Origin: an uncultured Eubacteriales bacterium
Lineage (GTDB): Bacteria; Bacillota; Clostridia; Oscillospirales; CAG-272
Assembly (NCBI GenBank): GCA_934402395.1
Contig: CAKRTQ010000002.1
Span: 62,001-126,000 of the forward strand
Direction of reading: 5' to 3'
Length of the DNA stretch: 64,000 nt
The notes beneath the pieces were generated by a model. It was given only the letters and a program-made list of their open reading frames with translations, was not told the DNA's origin and did no database searches. Of this stretch, positions 40,503-48,378 are shown piece by piece (position 1 is the first letter of the stretch; each line of letters opens with the position of its first letter). Position numbers and translations under genes: made by a program.

Positions 40503-42310
40503 TGAAGAGATTAAAAAACAAAATATTATCTATGGAGCCAGACACTGCATCATACAGTGCCATGTATGATGGGAGCATGTACATCGAAGATCCGTTGCAC
40601 CCGACGATAGATCCTTATTTCGATCACTGTCCGATATATTATAATGAAAACGTCGGATTCGAAATAACCGCCACACACAAACTGGCTCAGGATAAGCCGA
40701 CGGTGGTGATCGGCATTCCCTGCACAGCACTCGGGATTGCCATCCCCGACAGTTCGACCGAGTGCGCCGAGGCGGACTTTTGCCTCCGTGCCTTCAGAAA
40801 ATATATCGACGAGCTGAATGACGAACTGTATAACAGGAGCCGTCCCGACGTTGAAAACGGCAAGTATTATATATGCGCACCGGGCGGAGAGGTGATACGC
40901 CGGAATTCGGCATACTTTGCGATGCGACCGCAAAAGGATTACACGTACGGTCCGGGGTCAACGGTTTATCTTTTGACCGACGGTGTCGCCCGTCCGCCCG
41001 TTATGTGCCTTTGCATACGTATTCAGGTCCAACTGCCGAAAAAGAAACTGCGCCGGGCATTACGAATGCTGTGCAAAGATCTGCCGGATGCGGTCGACCG
41101 ATTCGTTTCGGAGTTCGGCGGCACGGAAACTGCTGCCGCGCTCGCAAAAAAACAAGCGGCGATCCGCGCCTGGCTTAAAAACAGCGATTATTGTGCTTTT
41201 GTGGCGAACGGCAGTATCCTTCCCCGCGCCAAGGGGACTGACCTGCCGATGCCGGACGCAGTTCCGTTCAGGTCCGCACCGGACGATGAGATCGAGATAT
41301 TCGGCGTGAAAGGCATGGGCATCAAAAAGGGTGTTACTGTCATTACGGGCGGCGGATATTCGGGAAAATCAACCCTGCTCGATGCGATATCCGCAGGCAT
41401 TTATGACCACGCCCCCGGCGACGGCCGCGAGCTTTGCATTACGGATGACAGCGCCGTTACCATATCTGCCGAAGACGGACGAAGCGTAAAGCACGTCAAT
41501 ATTTCGCCCTTTATCAAGTGGCTGCCCGGCGGTGATACCCGTGATTTCTCTTCCGACCATGCCTCCGGCTCGACATCGCAGGCGGCGAACATAATGGAGG
41601 CGGTCGAATGCAATGCCAAGCTGTTGCTTATCGATGAGGATAGAAGCGCAACAAACTTTATGATACGCGACCGCATGATGAAGGCGCTGATCGAAAAAGA
41701 ACCGATAACGCCCTTCACAGACCGGGTGAACGAGCTTTATAAGGCACACGGCGTATCCACGATACTTGTTATCGGAGGGAGCGGAGAGTATCTTTCCGTC
41801 GCCGATAAGGTCTACATGATGGAGGATTATCTGATCCGCGATGTGACCAAAAGGTCAAAAGAAATTTGCAGTTCATGTAATGTGACCACTGTACTGCCCG
41901 CGCCCGCGGATTGGCAGCAATGCAGGACCCTTTATTCCGACCGCTTCACCTCTTATCCGGAGGGCAGCGGCACTGAAAAGCTTGAGGTCTCGGATATGGG
42001 ATTCATAATCATCGGCGACGAGAGGATAGACGTTCGCGGATTTCACGACATCGTTTCTCCGCGTCAGCTCGATACGCTCGGATTTATGCTGAGATATCTG
42101 GAGCTGACCAATGCCGACAGAAGGATCGATATCGGTAAAAAAATAAACGAAATGTATGAGCGCATCGACAATGAAGGCATCGACTTTCTCTATTCATCCT
42201 TCTTTACGACCTGCGAAAGATTCCTCGACCTGCCGCGCAAGCAGGAATTGACGGCACTCATAAACCGCATGCGAAAGATCAATATGGTAAAAAGCTACCG
42301 GGGATCATGA
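40502..42310 (+). CDS. Predicted ATPase of the ABC class (PF09818-type)
   Basis: The product is 602 residues from the ATG at 40502; the frame stays open upstream, but the AAAGGAG and the coupled leader fix this start. Walker A GGGYSGKSTLLDAI is near residue 282, and GIYDHAPGDGRE and VKHVNISPFIKWLPGGDTRDF follow. Walker B is LLLIDEDRSATNFMIRD (about 372), and VIGGSGEYLSVADKV sits at the sensor end. This is the signature set of the PF09818 predicted ABC-class ATPases. Their function is not established to my knowledge. The attenuator upstream resembles those of antibiotic-inducible resistance genes, so a link to ribosome stress is a fair hypothesis. Confidence 0.87.
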   Translation: MKRLKNKILSMEPDTASYSAMYDGSMYIEDPLHPTIDPYFDHCPIYYNENVGFEITATHKLAQDKPTVVIGIPCTALGIAIPDSSTECAEADFCLRAFRKYIDELNDELYNRSRPDVENGKYYICAPGGEVIRRNSAYFAMRPQKDYTYGPGSTVYLLTDGVARPPVMCLCIRIQVQLPKKKLRRALRMLCKDLPDAVDRFVSEFGGTETAAALAKKQAAIRAWLKNSDYCAFVANGSILPRAKGTDLPMPDAVPFRSAPDDEIEIFGVKGMGIKKGVTVITGGGYSGKSTLLDAISAGIYDHAPGDGRELCITDDSAVTISAEDGRSVKHVNISPFIKWLPGGDTRDFSSDHASGSTSQAANIMEAVECNAKLLLIDEDRSATNFMIRDRMMKALIEKEPITPFTDRVNELYKAHGVSTILVIGGSGEYLSVADKVYMMEDYLIRDVTKRSKEICSSCNVTTVLPAPADWQQCRTLYSDRFTSYPEGSGTEKLEVSDMGFIIIGDERIDVRGFHDIVSPRQLDTLGFMLRYLELTNADRRIDIGKKINEMYERIDNEGIDFLYSSFFTTCERFLDLPRKQELTALINRMRKINMVKSYRGS

Positions 42311-42428
42311 GCACGTCGCCGCAACTGTCAGTATAAGAGACGGAAAAGTACGATCGGATGCGGCTCGGGGATACGGGACAAAAAACAAGAAAAATATCTT
42401 AGTATCGCGCGACCGATTAAGCCGATAC

Positions 42429-42445
42429 GGACAGTTATACTGTCC
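42429..42445. promoter_or_regulatory. Palindrome GGACAGT-TAT-ACTGTCC upstream of the membrane protein-XRE operon
   Basis: Perfect 7-bp arms with a 3-bp centre, 10 bp upstream of the -35 element. Candidate operator for the XRE regulator encoded by the second gene of the operon. Confidence 0.6.
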
Positions 42446-42455
42446 AACACTCCCC

Positions 42456-42484
42456 TTGCTGATCCTTTAAGATTGTGATATAAT
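42456..42484 (+). promoter_or_regulatory. SigA-type promoter of the membrane protein-XRE operon
   Basis: TTGCTG (42456-42461), 17-bp spacer ending in TGTGA, TATAAT (42479-42484). Confidence 0.8.
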
Positions 42485-42518
42485 ATAATCAAATCATATG
42501 AACGCATGGAGGTGTGGC

Positions 42519-43070
42519 ATGAAAAGAAGCTGCATGAGGACCTTTCTTGACATTTTGTCGGCATCGCTGATAACAATTATCTTGTATATTGGTCTTTACT
42601 TTATTTGGGGTGCGATTGCCCGGGAATCGCAGAACGAAAAACTGTTTCTTATATTGCTTTCAACAATGACAAGCATCGTTTACGCCGTAATTTTGTTCTG
42701 CATAACAAAGGTGAGAAAAGACCGGGGCGAAAAGGAGTTGCTTGAAGATTACGGTGAAACCCGTGTATATTCGTTGCGCGACGATATACCTACGATGCTG
42801 CGTCATGAGCGTATGTGTCTGATCATGCTTGCCGTAGTGACCCTCGCCTGTTTTGCGATGAACAAGCTTGATGTTCTCGTATTTCACAAAAAAACCTTTT
42901 CCGCCGTTACATTTATATTTTTTCCTCTGTTCCTTTTCAGCACCTGTTTCAATGCCGAAATTATAGGATACATCATCGGCGCAATATTGACAGAGGCAGT
43001 ATACATCGTCCTTGTTCTCACATACAGAAGAAAAAAATATATTCACTGGAAGCATCCGTCGGAGAAATAA
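42519..43070 (+). CDS. Four-TM membrane protein of unknown function
   Basis: The ATG at 42519 has GGAGG upstream. The 183-residue product has four predicted helices (about 13-35, 45-63, 98-116 and 125-165) and a charged loop between helices 2 and 3. It ends in a basic tail (YRRKKYIHWKHPSEK). No family recognised. The XRE regulator follows after 1 bp, so the two work together or share control; such membrane-regulator pairs are common for small stress or bacteriocin-type systems, but nothing more specific can be said. Confidence 0.7.
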   Translation: MKRSCMRTFLDILSASLITIILYIGLYFIWGAIARESQNEKLFLILLSTMTSIVYAVILFCITKVRKDRGEKELLEDYGETRVYSLRDDIPTMLRHERMCLIMLAVVTLACFAMNKLDVLVFHKKTFSAVTFIFFPLFLFSTCFNAEIIGYIIGAILTEAVYIVLVLTYRRKKYIHWKHPSEK

Positions 43071-43071
43071 A

Positions 43072-44115
43072 ATGCAGTTCAGCAGCAAATTGAAAGAGTT
43101 AAGAGCCAACGCCGGGCTAACGCAGGAAGAGGTCGCCAAACGCCTGTACGTATCCTCGCAGACTGTTTCAAAGTGGGAACGCGGGCTTCTCACGCCGGAC
43201 ATCAAGCTTCTACCGCGCATAGCAGTGCTTTATCACACATCCATCGACTCGATATTCAGCATGGAATCGGTGTGGGACGAGGAACACGAAAAAAAGCAGC
43301 GTGAAAAAATAAGCCTATTCCACGCAACGGGTAAATATGAGCTCGCCTACGATACCATGCTTGACGAAATTGAGCTTCGCCCCGCCAAATTTCAGGATTA
43401 CTGCAACATTATGCTTTATGTTTTGCAGCAAAAAATGTTTGACGAAGCGCATATCCGCCGTATGCTACAGCTTGCCGAATACGCCAATGAATACTGCAAA
43501 TGCGATGACATACGAAATGAGATATGCAGGCTGATGCTTCAGATATGCAGTTTTTCGGGCAGTGCCGAAATAAGAAAAAAAGCCGTTGGATATTACAAGA
43601 AATTACCGCAGCTCAAGCACAGCCGCGAGGTGTATGCCAGGTTTGTAATGGAACCCGCCGAATATTCCGCTCAGCTCAGGAAAAACATAACATACACGGT
43701 CGATCTTGCCGAGTGTGCCATACGCGGACTGATCACCGGAGATATGACTGACGAAGAAAAACTGTTTTATTTTAAAAAAGCCGCCGCACTGTTTGAAACA
43801 ATAAACGATGACAGGTATGCAGGCTTTTACGACCTTCCGCTCCTTTGCGACTACTGCGAAATAGCCCGGTTGCTTTTATCGCTCGGAGATCATGATGAAG
43901 CGGATAAATATGTTAAAAAAATTATTTTCATAATACAACGGCAGATTGACCCCGAAGAAACAGTTTCGCCGCTCATCGGCAATCCAATTCCGGAAGGATA
44001 CACGCACCCGCTCACAAAATGCAAAATGCTTTTGAAAAACATGCTCTCATCACCGGCGTTCGCCGAATATCGGGAAAAACTGCAGCACATTGCAGCCGAG
44101 ATAGACCCGAAATGA
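43072..44115 (+). CDS. XRE family regulator with helical C-terminal domain
   Basis: The ATG at 43072 follows GGAG in the end of the upstream gene. The 347-residue product has an XRE helix-turn-helix (residues ~7-60, LTQEEVAKRLYVSSQTVSKW) and a ~280-residue all-helical region. The region has regularly spaced Tyr/Leu/Ala residues (YELAYDTMLDEIEL, YCEIARLLLSLGDHDEA) that suggest TPR-like repeats, as in peptide-sensing RRNPP-type regulators. That grouping is inference. Confidence 0.82.
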   Translation: MQFSSKLKELRANAGLTQEEVAKRLYVSSQTVSKWERGLLTPDIKLLPRIAVLYHTSIDSIFSMESVWDEEHEKKQREKISLFHATGKYELAYDTMLDEIELRPAKFQDYCNIMLYVLQQKMFDEAHIRRMLQLAEYANEYCKCDDIRNEICRLMLQICSFSGSAEIRKKAVGYYKKLPQLKHSREVYARFVMEPAEYSAQLRKNITYTVDLAECAIRGLITGDMTDEEKLFYFKKAAALFETINDDRYAGFYDLPLLCDYCEIARLLLSLGDHDEADKYVKKIIFIIQRQIDPEETVSPLIGNPIPEGYTHPLTKCKMLLKNMLSSPAFAEYREKLQHIAAEIDPK

Positions 44116-44206
44116 TCTGTCGGCAATGATTTTTTGCCATCGGGGAAACCGAAAAAAATATAAAGGCACTGGCAAAAAAACTACCAAATATAACATTAAT
44201 AAAAGC

Positions 44207-44236
44207 AAAAATGCCGGGATTTCGACCGGCATTTTT
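44207..44236. terminator. Bidirectional hairpin AAAAATGCCGG-N8-CCGGCATTTTT
   Basis: Perfect 11-bp arms with flanking A and T tracts between convergent genes. Same stem as the element at 12110-12139. Confidence 0.8.
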
Positions 44237-44274
44237 GTGTAGCACTCGGGACTATCCTAAGCTTTGTCTGTTCG

Positions 44275-44598
44275 TCAGTATGAGACCACGAGCTGCATTT
44301 TGAACTTTTCCTCACCGTAAACCGCGTGAGGAATATCCTTGGGCATGATGAGAGTCTCGCCGGCATTCAGAATGAACACCTCGCCGCCGACGGTGAAGCG
44401 CCCGGTGCCATCAAGCACCGTGACCATCGCGTCTCCCGCCGCAGCATGCGTTGATATCTCCTCGCCTTTGTCGAACGAAAATAGCGTCATGCTCACCTTA
44501 TCGTTCTGAACGAGCGTTTTGCTTACGACCTGCCCTGCCTGATATTCGATCTGATCCGCCAAAGCGATCTTTTCTTTTTTTGCGATATTCTTGTACAT
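44275..44598 (-). CDS. Small cupin-domain protein
   Basis: A single 107-residue cupin. Motif 1 is around GEEISTHAAAGDAMVTVLDGTG and motif 2 around AGETLIMPKDIPHAV. The second metal His is present, and motif 1 has one clear His plus Glu. Members of this size are sensors or small metal-dependent isomerases; function unknown. It lies 42 bp after the S24 repressor gene and may be co-transcribed. Confidence 0.85.
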   Translation of the reverse strand: MYKNIAKKEKIALADQIEYQAGQVVSKTLVQNDKVSMTLFSFDKGEEISTHAAAGDAMVTVLDGTGRFTVGGEVFILNAGETLIMPKDIPHAVYGEEKFKMQLVVSY

Positions 44599-44640
44599 TT
44601 TTCTTTCTTCCTGATTTTATATTATTTTCGTGATACGTTG

Positions 44641-45441
44641 TCAGCGTTTTTTCAGGCGGCCGAGCACACGTCCCGCACATGATATTTCGGTGAAATCCTT
44701 GAGCAGGATCCTGCCGTATTCGGGGTTGAGCGAGATAAGGCAGTCGCCGCCGAATATTTTGAAGTACCCGTTGCCGTCAAGGATATACACGCACGGCTCG
44801 CCGACCTCAACGGCATCGCAGCTCTCAACAAGCAGCACGTCCCCGTTGTGGTATTTCGGCTCCATGCTGTTTCCGCTTATGCGCAGCGCAAAGTCGGCTC
44901 CGTCGGTCTTTCTGTCACGCGGTATGGTTATGCTCTCCGCGCTGTCGCCGTCAAGATATTCACCGACACCGGCAGATACCGGCAGATCGTAAAGAGGGAT
45001 CTCGCGTTTCCCGCCAAGTGCGCCGGATGCCTCTCCGTAGCGGCGTCCGGTCCCTCCGCGCTTTCTGACAAACGCGCCGTCGGAAGCCGCTCCGGAATAA
45101 ACGGAGTGACTTATGCGTTCGTTTTCTTTACCCAGTACAAGCACAACCAGTTCCTTTCCGTATTGGTCCAGCCGTCGGTAATCCTCAATGAACTTGATCT
45201 CCCCCTGCGTGAGAGTATAGTTGTTGGTATTCTCCGGCTGTCCGCTTATAATATAATCAAGCGAGCAGTCAAGTGCATTGCAGACCGCTATTATATTGGA
45301 AAGCTTCACCGAATCGGAAATACCGGCAAGAAATTTGCTGAGTGTCCCAAGCGGTATTCCCGTCATTCGTGACAGTTGCTCGTTGGTGATCTTTTTTTCC
45401 GATTTGAGCTTTTTTATGCGTTCAAGATAGTTTTCTTCCAT
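44641..45441 (-). CDS. XRE-S24 repressor (LexA/CI-like autoprotease)
   Basis: The 266-residue protein has an N-terminal HTH (about 16-62, TNEQLSRMTGIPLGTLSKFL) and a C-terminal S24 peptidase domain. The S24 part has a cleavage-site-like LPVSAGVGEYL (about 150), catalytic Ser in GNSMEPKYHNGD (about 193) and Lys in GYFKIFGG (about 229). It can self-cleave when induced (family knowledge). No phage genes adjoin it, so it may be a cellular stress regulator. A divergent small membrane protein gene shares its upstream region. Confidence 0.88.
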   Translation of the reverse strand: MEENYLERIKKLKSEKKITNEQLSRMTGIPLGTLSKFLAGISDSVKLSNIIAVCNALDCSLDYIISGQPENTNNYTLTQGEIKFIEDYRRLDQYGKELVVLVLGKENERISHSVYSGAASDGAFVRKRGGTGRRYGEASGALGGKREIPLYDLPVSAGVGEYLDGDSAESITIPRDRKTDGADFALRISGNSMEPKYHNGDVLLVESCDAVEVGEPCVYILDGNGYFKIFGGDCLISLNPEYGRILLKDFTEISCAGRVLGRLKKR

Positions 45442-45484
45442 AACCGAAATAAAACCTCCGTCTGTTTCGTCCTTTTATGGTCTT

Positions 45485-45513
45485 ATTATAGCACACAAGT
45501 TCCGTTTTGTAAA
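45485..45513 (-). promoter_or_regulatory. Promoter of the S24 repressor
   Basis: On the minus strand: TTTACA (45513-45508), 17-bp spacer, TATAAT (45490-45485). A direct repeat TTCCGTTTT at 45500 and 45532 flanks the -35 and is a possible binding site. Confidence 0.75.
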
Positions 45514-45553
45514 TACCTTTTCAAAATATTTTTCCGTTTTTGATATTTTTCTA

Positions 45554-45582
45554 TTGACAGGAGCGCAGTCGTGTGATATAAT
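45554..45582 (+). promoter_or_regulatory. SigA-type promoter of the small membrane protein
   Basis: TTGACA (45554-45559), 17-bp spacer ending in TGTGA, TATAAT (45577-45582). Confidence 0.88.
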
Positions 45583-45625
45583 ATGCTCAGAAAAATTCCA
45601 AATCAAGAACTACGGAGACAACACG

Positions 45626-45937
45626 ATGAATAAGTGCTTCAATGATTTTCCCCAATACAAAAACCGCAGATATGTTTCGTCATATTCGCGCCGCACGCGT
45701 GCCGGGCGTTCGTGCGCCGCGCCAGCCGAACGTATACTCAGCATATGTGCGGGGATCGCATCGGCATTTGAAGCTTCGGCTGTGCAGATCATTGGTAGGA
45801 TAGCCGCACTTGTCGCGCTTTTTGTGGGGCTTTTCTTTCTCATCGCCGCAATCGGCGCAGGCAGCATCGGTGTATGGCACGCAGTGCTCATTATGCTCGG
45901 GCTGGCAGCAGGTCTCGCCGCCGTGCTCCGACTGTGA
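45626..45937 (+). CDS. Small two-TM protein of unknown function
   Basis: The start at 45626 is preceded by GGAG at suitable spacing and by a consensus promoter, and gives 103 residues. The N-terminal third is basic (KNRRYVSSYSRRTRAGR) and is followed by two hydrophobic helices (about 57-75 and 80-100). No family recognised. It is transcribed divergently from the S24 repressor and may be under its control. Confidence 0.7.
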   Translation: MNKCFNDFPQYKNRRYVSSYSRRTRAGRSCAAPAERILSICAGIASAFEASAVQIIGRIAALVALFVGLFFLIAAIGAGSIGVWHAVLIMLGLAAGLAAVLRL

Positions 45938-45942
45938 GCCTG

Positions 45943-47067
45943 TCATCCCGGCTGCTTCATTATTTTAACAACGGCATCGGCAAGAATGCGTGCGTAACGC
46001 AGTCCGCGCGATGAACGTTCGGCGGCATCAAGCTCCACGTGCAACGACAGCACGGGGAGATCCTGATTGTACACTCCGCCGTCAAGCTGCACGCCGGTAC
46101 CGTATGTATCAAGGGCTTCATTGACCATGACGGCAAGCGCGGTGTTTTTTTGCCACACGTCATCGGCACCGGCTCCGACAATCAGTCCCGGCTCGCCGCC
46201 TATGTGAAAATCCACCACAAGTCCGATTTCGCCATGTACCATCAACCGCCCGATCTCTGAGCGGGCGCGGGAATATGCCCCCAATCTTCCCTCCGCGTCA
46301 AACCCGCCGTCGCACATTTCGGTTGCGATCCCCACAGCATTGACCGCCTGACAAAACGCGCGCGCGGCATCCTCAACACCTGTTCCGTCCTGAAAATGCT
46401 CCCGCGAATGTGTGCAGAGCACAAGGACTTTCTTTCCAGCCAGCGCGCTTCTTATCTCCGCTTCAAACAGTGCCCTGAGCGCGACAGGATCTGCGTCATT
46501 GGACGTCTTGTTTGTGAATCCGCTTTTTCCCGATGGTACGGGATCGCTTTCGGGAGTTTCGCCTGGCACGTTCGGATCAGTCGAGATATCTGCCGCCTTC
46601 GTGCTTTCGCCGGATACACCGGACGTGTCGGTAGGCATGGGCGCTGTCACGTCCCCGGAGGTGCTCTGCGGTTCCCGCACGCCTGTGTCGATCACCGATG
46701 ACGACATATCGGTATCTGTGCCGGCATTTGTTCCGGCGCCAAACAGCAATCTGCCCGCAATTCCACCGACTGTTTCGCGCGGATCCTTTCCCATCCCGTT
46801 TATCGTAACAGAAGCCGCGGCTGTAAATGCGGTCGTCAGAAAAAGCACGGTCAATATCATATATATAAATGAAGCCTTGCTTTTGTTTCCGTCCATTGTT
46901 ACACCACGGTCAAAGTCTGCATTCCGCCTTATCGGAAGTGTGGCAGAACCGGTGTTTTTTTGTTTTTCTCCGTCACCGAAAATATCCACTCTTTCCTTTT
47001 TGACACGCGTCCCATCGGTCCCGGCGTAAAAATCGAAATCATCATTGCCGCACTTTTCGTCCTTCAT
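45943..47067 (-). CDS. spoIIP: Stage II sporulation protein P (SpoIIP)
   Basis: The 374-residue product has one membrane helix near residues 68-88, a low-complexity Thr/Pro/Asp linker (about 110-195) and a C-terminal SpoIIP amidase domain. It shows VLVLCTHSREHF (about 212, metal His/Glu), VVDFHIGG (second His) and YNQDLPVLSLHVE, where SpoIIP usually has YNQDLSPxALLIE. I use the ATG at 47067 (GGAGG 6 bp upstream); the preceding codon is GTG. Its place right after gpr is the classic Bacillota order. The domain is diverged but the key residues are visible. Confidence 0.87.
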   Translation of the reverse strand: MKDEKCGNDDFDFYAGTDGTRVKKERVDIFGDGEKQKNTGSATLPIRRNADFDRGVTMDGNKSKASFIYMILTVLFLTTAFTAAASVTINGMGKDPRETVGGIAGRLLFGAGTNAGTDTDMSSSVIDTGVREPQSTSGDVTAPMPTDTSGVSGESTKAADISTDPNVPGETPESDPVPSGKSGFTNKTSNDADPVALRALFEAEIRSALAGKKVLVLCTHSREHFQDGTGVEDAARAFCQAVNAVGIATEMCDGGFDAEGRLGAYSRARSEIGRLMVHGEIGLVVDFHIGGEPGLIVGAGADDVWQKNTALAVMVNEALDTYGTGVQLDGGVYNQDLPVLSLHVELDAAERSSRGLRYARILADAVVKIMKQPG

Positions 47068-47127
47068 CACATTCCTCCGTCTTTTTTCAAATGATATGAT
47101 GCCGAAGCGGTTTTTATGTGCTCCGAT

Positions 47128-48072
47128 TCAGCCGATGCCAAATACGCCGTCTATGGCAGATGCGATCATTCGTGCAGCCTGCCTTGTGATCACGTCTGAC
47201 TCGCGCGGACTGACAAAAAAGCTTTTTCCGGTTTCAAGCACGGTTCTGAGAGATTCCGGGAATGCATCAAAACCATCACCATCGGTCATTCCGGCTTTTT
47301 GCAGTGCTTCCCAGACAAGCGTTGACGAATCTACCACCGTCGGAACGCCCACCGAGATCACAGGCACGCCGAGAGTTGTGTGCGTAAGCGCCTTTCTCTC
47401 GTTGCCTACCCCGGATCCCGGCGTTATTCCGGAATCCGAAAGCTGTATCGTTCTGCCGAGCCGCTCGCACGACCGGGCTGCCAGAGCATCCACGGCGATC
47501 ACAACATCCGGTTTGGCTGCACGGACCGCCCCGCGCAAAAGCTCCGCGCTTTCAATACCGGTTTTTCCGAGGACACCTGGCGTCACCACCGAAACGGCAG
47601 AGCAACCGAGCGCACGGAACAATCCGGTCTCAAGCTCACGCAGATGTCGCGTTGCCGATATCATTCCCGCCGCCACGGGTCCTACGGCATCTGCGGTCAT
47701 ATCCGCATTTCCCAGTCCCGCCACAAGCACACCGAATCCGCCGTCCGCCCTGCGACCGCACAGCGACTCGCACATGAGACCGAGCTCACGCCCGAGAATA
47801 TCCGCAAACGCCGTCACTGACTGATCGTCAAACTCAGAAAACCCGCATTCCGATGCCACGGTAACGTAGTTTCCGCGCCTTCGCCCCAGTCTTTGCGCCG
47901 CAGCTTGAGTCACAATCTCCATTCGGGCGACTGATATCCGCACGTTACCCGCAAATGCTTTTTCTTCCCGGCACATAACGCCGCTGCTGCCGTCCCATGA
48001 TTCGCAGGCAAGGTCGGTCCTTGCAAACTCATTTTTGCCCGTGCCGCGCTTCCTTTTTTTATCCGATATCAT
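47128..48072 (-). CDS. gpr: Germination protease GPR
   Basis: Degrades small acid-soluble spore proteins on germination. The ATG at 48072 has AAAGGAAGG 6 bp upstream. The 314-residue product begins with a short basic prosequence, then FARTDLACES, which matches the self-processing site region of GPR. The aspartic core shows VLVAGLGNADMTADAVGP (about 124-141) and VVIAVDALAARS (about 200). spoIIP follows after 60 bp. It is the main evidence that the host forms spores. Confidence 0.93.
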   Translation of the reverse strand: MISDKKRKRGTGKNEFARTDLACESWDGSSGVMCREEKAFAGNVRISVARMEIVTQAAAQRLGRRRGNYVTVASECGFSEFDDQSVTAFADILGRELGLMCESLCGRRADGGFGVLVAGLGNADMTADAVGPVAAGMISATRHLRELETGLFRALGCSAVSVVTPGVLGKTGIESAELLRGAVRAAKPDVVIAVDALAARSCERLGRTIQLSDSGITPGSGVGNERKALTHTTLGVPVISVGVPTVVDSSTLVWEALQKAGMTDGDGFDAFPESLRTVLETGKSFFVSPRESDVITRQAARMIASAIDGVFGIG

Positions 48073-48157
48073 ACATATCCTTCCTTTATCTGTCATGCGG
48101 TTTACCGTATTCCTTGGCTTGCACCGTGTATTAGTATATGTTTTTTCAGAAAAACTA

Positions 48158-48186
48158 TTGCTTTTATTTCGATTTTACATTATAAT
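48158..48186 (+). promoter_or_regulatory. Distal promoter candidate
   Basis: TTGCTT (48158-48163), 17-bp spacer, TATAAT (48181-48186), far upstream of the binding-protein gene. Confidence 0.5.
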
Positions 48187-48291
48187 ATTAGTTACAGCAT
48201 ATATTGCGCGGCGACGATATGGTCAAATTGAACAAATTTCGGGTTTGGGATTGTGCAATCCGCCGAACATTCAAAGACTTAAAAATCTCCA

Positions 48292-48320
48292 TTGAAATTT
48301 TCATTATTTGGTGATATAAT
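48292..48320 (+). promoter_or_regulatory. SigA-type promoter of the OppA-like gene
   Basis: TTGAAA (48292-48297), 17-bp spacer ending in GGTGA, TATAAT (48315-48320), 58 bp before the ATG. Confidence 0.8.
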
Positions 48321-48378
48321 AGATTGAATCGAAACGCCTCGCGTCTTTGATTTTTTACCTGAGGAGGATTACACAAAA

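Larger units (their letters stand above)
48073..48378. other. Divergent intergenic region gpr / binding protein
   Basis: 306 bp without a gene. On the plus strand there are two promoter candidates, one 190 bp and one 60 bp before the next gene. On the minus strand an AT-rich stretch near 48140-48160 (CATATACTA) could be a sporulation sigma-factor -10, but I cannot confirm it. Confidence 0.4.

Noticed and set aside
44050..44232. Hydrophobic 60-residue minus-strand frame
   Set aside because: It starts inside the terminator stem, lacks a ribosome site and overlaps the end of the XRE gene.
44641..45441. S24 repressor as a sign of a prophage
   Set aside because: No integrase, phage structural genes or attachment repeats are nearby.
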